From contig CBFHQM010000009.1 in NCBI GenBank assembly GCA_965657965.1, positions 1-64,000 of the forward strand: a stretch of DNA of 64,000 nt. Reading direction: 5' to 3'. The notes beneath the pieces are model-generated. The model searched no databases, was not told the origin of the DNA, and saw only the letters and a list, made by a program, of their open reading frames with translations. The stretch is from UBA8752 sp965657965 (GTDB taxonomy: Bacteria > Bacteroidota > Bacteroidia > Flavobacteriales_D > Sanyastnellaceae). Positions within the stretch are counted from its first letter, which is position 1, and the number at the start of each line of letters is the position of its first letter. The position numbers and the translations under genes are program-made. Positions 60,801 through 64,000 of this stretch are shown in pieces.

Positions 60801-63800
60801 TCGTCGGTCAATCCGAGGCTGTTGTGACTCTGAGTCGTTCCTCCACAGACATCCGTAGAGGTCATCCCACCAAAATTGGTCAACCAAGCTGAGAAGGCTT
60901 GCGCCTCATTGCCATCCCTCTGATACACCACATCCTGTGGGTCTGAATCGATGTCAGGCTGGGTGGTGTCCTCGATGGTAAACGTCGCTGTGGTGGTGCT
61001 CGTCAGGCCACAATCATCGGTCGCAGTAAAGATGACGGTCGTGGAACCTGTTGCACCGCAATCGTCACTCAACGCACTGTGGTTGTTTGTCCAAACCACA
61101 CCTCCACAAATGTCAGAGGCAACCGCCCCACCCTGTGAGTTCAGCCAAGCATTGAGTTGAACCCCATTGCCAGCCCCATCGCACTCAACCGTCTCGTTTG
61201 ATGCGTCGACATCGATGCTGGGATTCGTTTTGTCTTCGATGGTGAACGTGGCGCTGGTCGTCACCGAATTGCCATTGGGGTCCTGAACGGTGAAGATCAC
61301 CAAGGAAGAACCGGTGTTTCCACAATCATCGGAAAGGGCCACAAAATCGTGAGACCAACTGATGCCACAGGCATCCGATGCTTCAGCGCCACCATTGTCC
61401 GTAAGCCAAGCTTGAAGCTGAGCCGAATTTCCATTGCCATCGCACTCCACCGTCATATTGGAAGCACCCAAGGAAATGGAAGGGTCCACATTGTCCTCAA
61501 CGGTAATCGTCGCAGTGGTCGTGTTCTGATTGCCATTGTTGTCGGTCACCGTCAGGGTCACTGTGTTGGCCCCCACATGACTGCAATCGAAATCAGTCTG
61601 ACTTAGGGCCAAGCTGGCAATGCCACAGGCGTCAGAAGAACCATCGTTCATCTGTTCGGCGGTAATGCTCCCCGCTCCATTGGCGTCGAGCTGAACCGTC
61701 AAATCTTGGGCGACAGCCTGAGGATTCACGTTGTCCTCAACCGTCACGGTAGCGGTGGCCGAAGAGACGTTGCCATTGTTGTCGGTCACCGTCAAGGTCA
61801 CCGTGTTGGCCCCCACATGTGAGCAATTAAAATTCTCCTGACTCAATGTCATCGTGGCGATACCACAAGCATCGGAAGAGCCGTTGTTCACCTGATCAAC
61901 GGTAATGCTCCCCGCTCCATCAGCGTCGAGCTGGACCGTCAAATCTTGGGCGACAGCCTGTGGATTCACATTGTCCTGAACTGTGACTGTTGCCGTGGCC
62001 GAAGCCAAGTTGCCGTTCACGTCGGTCACCGCCAAGGTGACCGTGTTTGTGCCAACATGACTGCAATCGAAATCGGTCTGGTTCAACGCCAAGTTCTCGA
62101 TGCCACAGGCATCGGACGAACCATTGTTCACAGCCTCGGCCGTGATGCTCGCAGCTCCATTGACATCGAGTTGAATTGTCAGATTCTGGGTCAATACGAC
62201 AGGGCTAATGGTATCCAAGGCGATGATGATTGCCGTGGCGGATGTTGAATTTCCAGAGCCGTCCGTTACCAAGATTTCCGCCTCGGTACCGCCATCACCA
62301 ACGCGAGAGCAATCAAAATCCACACTCTCAGCAGGAGCACCTCCATCAATGGAAATCGTAAGAGAAGCCACAGAACAATTGTCCGTCACACCAGATGCCG
62401 TCGATGCTACCGACAATGTGCCGGAGCCGTTCTCATCGAGGTAGACAGTGACTCCGCTGGCAGACACAGTGGGTGCCATGTTGTCCTCCACAGTAATTGT
62501 CGCTGAAGCCGTGCTTTCGTTGCCATTGTTGTCGGTCACCGTCAAGGTCACCGTATTGGCTCCCAAATGCGTGCAGTCAAAGCTCTCTTGGCTCACTGTC
62601 ATTGTGTCGATGCCACAGGCATCAGACGATCCGTTGTCGAATTGAGCCGCCGTGATGCTGCCTGCACCCGATGCGTCGAGCTCAACCGTGAGGTCTTGCG
62701 CGATGGCTTCCGGATCCACTTTGTCCTCCACCGTGACGGTGGCGATGTCGGTAGAGACGTTGCCATTGTTGTCGGTCACCGTTAAGGTGATTTCATTCGC
62801 GCCCACATGTGAGCAATCAAAGCTCTCTTGACTCACTGTGATCGTGGCAATGCCACAGGCGTCAGAAGAGCCGTTGTCGATTTGGGACGCCGCAATGCTC
62901 GCTGCACCTGAAGCGTCAAGCTGCAAGGTGATGTTCTGTGCAATGGCCACTGGATCCACGTTGTCTTCGACCGTCACGGTCGCAATGTCAGTAGACACGT
63001 TGCCATTGTTGTCGGTCACCGTCAAAGTGACCGAGTTGGCTCCCACGTGAGAACAATCAAAGCTGTTTTGACTCAATGTGGTTGTGGCGATGCCACAGGC
63101 ATCAGACGATCCGTTGTCGATTTGAGCCACAGTGATGCTGCCGGCACCCGATGCGTCGAGCTGAACCACCAGATCCTGTGCCATTGCTGTGGGATTCACG
63201 TTGTCCTCGACCGTCACTGTGACCACGGTTTCAGACTCGTTTCCATTGACATCTGTTACAAGAATGGTCACTTCATTGGATCCCACATGACTGCAATTGA
63301 ATGACAGGCTCTCAACAAATGTTCCCCCATTTTCTTCCAGCAATGTGCTGGCAATGCCACAAGCATCGGATGATCCATTGTCGATCTGCGCAGCTGTGAC
63401 GCTACCCGCCCCATTGGCGTCAAGTTGAACGGTCACGTTCTGAGCCAACAGAACAGGATCAATCCCGTCCAACACGGTGATGGTGGCCTGAGCCACACTC
63501 AGGTTGCCATTGTTGTCGGTCACCGTCAAAGTGACCGAGTTGGTTCCCACGTGGGTGCAGTCGAAGGTCAATTGGTTCAAGGACAGGTCAGCAATGCCGC
63601 AGGCATCCGAAGAACCGTTGTCCACCTGGGCTGCCGTAATGCTGCCCGCGCCAGACGCGTCGAGTTGAACCGTCAAATCCTGAGCGATGGCCGATGGAGA
63701 AATGGTGTCGACCACCTGCACATTCGCGTCGTCCGTAGCGGAGTTTCCTGAGCCATCATACACAGTCAAAGTCACTGTATTGGCGCCCACATGACTGCAG

Positions 63801-64000
63801 TCGAATTCAGACTGACTCAAATCCATACTGACAATTCCGCCACAAGGGTGGTCTGAACCATTGTCTACATCAGCACTGTCAATGCTCGCCGCACCAGCTG
63901 CGTCCAAGTAAATCGTAATGTCTTGCGCAACAGCCGTGGGCAAAACGAGATCCAAGACAGTTACGGTCACGGTCAGGGAATCCACATTGCCCAAATTGTC
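57884..64000 (-). CDS. Giant HYR/Ig-like repeat adhesin with T9SS sorting domain (N-terminus outside window)
   Basis: The frame is open from the stop at 57884 to the window edge, giving over 2030 residues of a larger protein. From the N-terminal side it has ten repeats of about 80-90 residues with paired cysteines in SSDACGI and FDCSHVG and ends such as TVTDNNGN and TVEDNVDP; three repeats of about 87 residues with VECDGNG and LSDDCG; an Ig-like domain; three more HYR-like repeats; two degenerate ones; and a glycine/tyrosine/tryptophan-rich domain with an EDACGG start (about 1395-1930). The last 90 residues (GLMPNPTNNVSQLGF ... GLNAGMYQIRIAS) are a T9SS sorting domain. It is probably a cell-surface adhesin or long stalk; ligands unknown. 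Confidence 0.87.
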   Translation of the reverse strand, partial: DNLGNVDSLTVTVTVLDLVLPTAVAQDITIYLDAAGAASIDSADVDNGSDHPCGGIVSMDLSQSEFDCSHVGANTVTLTVYDGSGNSATDDANVQVVDTISPSAIAQDLTVQLDASGAGSITAAQVDNGSSDACGIADLSLNQLTFDCTHVGTNSVTLTVTDNNGNLSVAQATITVLDGIDPVLLAQNVTVQLDANGAGSVTAAQIDNGSSDACGIASTLLEENGGTFVESLSFNCSHVGSNEVTILVTDVNGNESETVVTVTVEDNVNPTAMAQDLVVQLDASGAGSITVAQIDNGSSDACGIATTTLSQNSFDCSHVGANSVTLTVTDNNGNVSTDIATVTVEDNVDPVAIAQNITLQLDASGAASIAASQIDNGSSDACGIATITVSQESFDCSHVGANEITLTVTDNNGNVSTDIATVTVEDKVDPEAIAQDLTVELDASGAGSITAAQFDNGSSDACGIDTMTVSQESFDCTHLGANTVTLTVTDNNGNESTASATITVEDNMAPTVSASGVTVYLDENGSGTLSVASTASGVTDNCSVASLTISIDGGAPAESVDFDCSRVGDGGTEAEILVTDGSGNSTSATAIIIALDTISPVVLTQNLTIQLDVNGAASITAEAVNNGSSDACGIENLALNQTDFDCSHVGTNTVTLAVTDVNGNLASATATVTVQDNVNPQAVAQDLTVQLDADGAGSITVDQVNNGSSDACGIATMTLSQENFNCSHVGANTVTLTVTDNNGNVSSATATVTVEDNVNPQAVAQDLTVQLDANGAGSITAEQMNDGSSDACGIASLALSQTDFDCSHVGANTVTLTVTDNNGNQNTTTATITVEDNVDPSISLGASNMTVECDGNGNSAQLQAWLTDNGGAEASDACGISWSHDFVALSDDCGNTGSSLVIFTVQDPNGNSVTTSATFTIEDKTNPSIDVDASNETVECDGAGNGVQLNAWLNSQGGAVASDICGGVVWTNNHSALSDDCGATGSTTVIFTATDDCGLTSTTTATFTIEDTTQPDIDSDPQDVVYQRDGNEAQAFSAWLTNFGGMTSTDVCGGTTQSHNSLGLTDECGSTGTETVTFTSTDDCNNTDTRDATFTVIDEVAPSCPLIDLIDASDSGADMTDNITNDDTPTMRVMFTGVFAQSAESGDVVEFYINSVLTESYTIDQTDVDNGYAEFETGSHPDGSVSFSARHIDGCDQASIFAFLNIIVHTTAPDAQAQDLTIALDENGQASIDADELDNGSSNDFGAVSFAATQTSFDCSDVGDNAVTLTVTDIAGNTATADATVTVEDNMAPMAESNDLDVYLDANGMASIAASDVDVNSYDNCAIDSMWLDQYDFDCTHVGLNEVQLTVLDVNGNSASALSGVTVLDTVSPAVTLQDIVVELDENGAVSIALDDVLVEATDACGIQSMVLDVDAFDCNTTGDNEVTVIATDVNGNSTVRTANVVVEDNEMPEVNIFDLENYTLYAGENCVNMVDLFAAGQPWYEATDNCTFDVDILYDEINEAGIEGCREFDRRWIIEAVDASGNVSRDTTLQHITVVDTTAPVVFLAGVPADVSLNLDADCNGDMPAAAAVTASATDNCTDAPVVGAVSYVDSAPAYLCGDAGSYTVLRTYMASATDNCGNAGMASATQTVTFLDVTAPQITSSNGISNGDVVAQSQGSSIFSWIDLDSPEDLTAEDACGGEVSLVQSETYTGMLPTDNIGNYCEGATPAAFLDGDACNGDNPAAMVLEGTYFDGAGFTVVDGGVNLIESYYDKTLFIQVEMENAEGTGGFIWSADYNAAYSWSQWSGLGRGYKKDCSNVMPGQSPWTDWSYLVMQTGGMIGTGIYAGSELSLTHQPMNYYYGLQVGQGANNQNAEYGASAWFYWSGQLVVNGASQGFMGSSGDIMLDMDCALPWSAQYDYVLTDPCGNSTAFGYSIQGETSSDVDPTVQGGEGHQPFDVSVSGDLKEPIRVTGLMPNPTNNVSQLGFVVSNNMRLRVDLYTMSGELIQELYDGNAMSDVEYLMTIDAEGLNAGMYQIRIASNTYMAVKKLLVTQ
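60704..61489 (-). repeat. Three 261-264-bp HYR-like repeats, second family
   Basis: Three consecutive units of 87-88 codons share VECDGNG-like starts, SDACGI or SDICGG, LSDDCG and a TFTIED end. They are diverged in DNA and protein, and distinct from the ten-unit block beside them. Confidence 0.75.
61490..63949 (-). repeat. Ten tandem repeats, mostly 240 bp, in the adhesin gene
   Basis: Units are 80-90 codons. Two runs of three exact 240-bp units stand out (61490-62209 and 62480-63199), separated by a diverged 270-bp unit. Several units share long stretches of identical DNA, for example around the DNNGN codons, pointing to recent duplication or gene conversion. Confidence 0.9.

Noticed and set aside
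57884..64000. Regular DNA repeats that could suggest a CRISPR array
   Set aside because: The unit is 240 bp, in frame and translated as a domain; there are no short repeats with unique spacers.

Overview
The window looks like chromosomal DNA of a Bacteroidota species, most likely a Flavobacteriales or Cryomorphaceae-like lineage, probably aquatic. Six large secreted proteins end in type IX secretion (T9SS) C-terminal sorting domains. Promoters fit the Bacteroidota pattern TTG-N17-23-TAnnTTTG rather than -35/-10 boxes, Shine-Dalgarno sequences are mostly absent, and glutamine synthetase is type III. The DNA is moderately GC-rich by eye, so a finer taxonomic placement is not justified.

1-25.8 kb is a mosaic of short operons on both strands. 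It holds an MsbA-like ABC exporter (cut by the window start) coupled to purB, two metallo-beta-lactamase-fold hydrolases, pyrD, smpB, a tandem pair of secreted arylsulfotransferase-like proteins, paaG, rsmE, pckA, a fasciclin-like lipoprotein, an FG-GAP propeller protein, mdh, a MORN/YwqK-like protein coupled to a subtilisin-family protease, a very basic small secreted protein, tRNA-Thr(CGT), and a coupled three-gene operon (PhnP-like hydrolase, LpxL-like acyltransferase, rarA).

25.9-39.0 kb is the classical transcription/translation superoperon, all on the minus strand: tRNA-Thr(TGT), tRNA-Tyr, tRNA-Gly, tRNA-Thr(GGT), tuf, tRNA-Trp, secE, nusG, rplK, rplA, rplJ, rplL, rpoB, rpoC. Its promoter overlaps the terminator of the preceding hpf gene.

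39.1-52.9 kb continues on the minus strand with housekeeping genes: glnA type III, a PorE-like TPR/beta-propeller/OmpA protein, purM, prfA, pyrF, a two-TM potassium channel with RCK domains, an alanine/sodium symporter, a helix-hairpin-helix membrane protein, an acyl-CoA dehydrogenase, rpsU, a XerC-like recombinase and hpf.

53.0-64.0 kb holds two giant T9SS cargo genes flanking an aspartate-type aminotransferase. One is a PNGase F-like enzyme whose catalytic fold appears interrupted by a large LamG-containing insertion. The other is an Ig/HYR-like repeat adhesin with ten 80-90-residue repeats (some nearly identical 240-bp DNA units); it runs off the right end of the window.

No CRISPR array, insertion sequence, prophage or rRNA is visible, and no gene-free stretch exceeds 300 bases. 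The least ordinary material is in the secreted proteins: the split PNGase F-like enzyme, the arylsulfotransferase pair in which one copy has lost a catalytic arginine, the repeat adhesin and the hyper-basic small protein. The promoter-inside-terminator arrangement ahead of the tuf superoperon is the most unusual regulatory feature.
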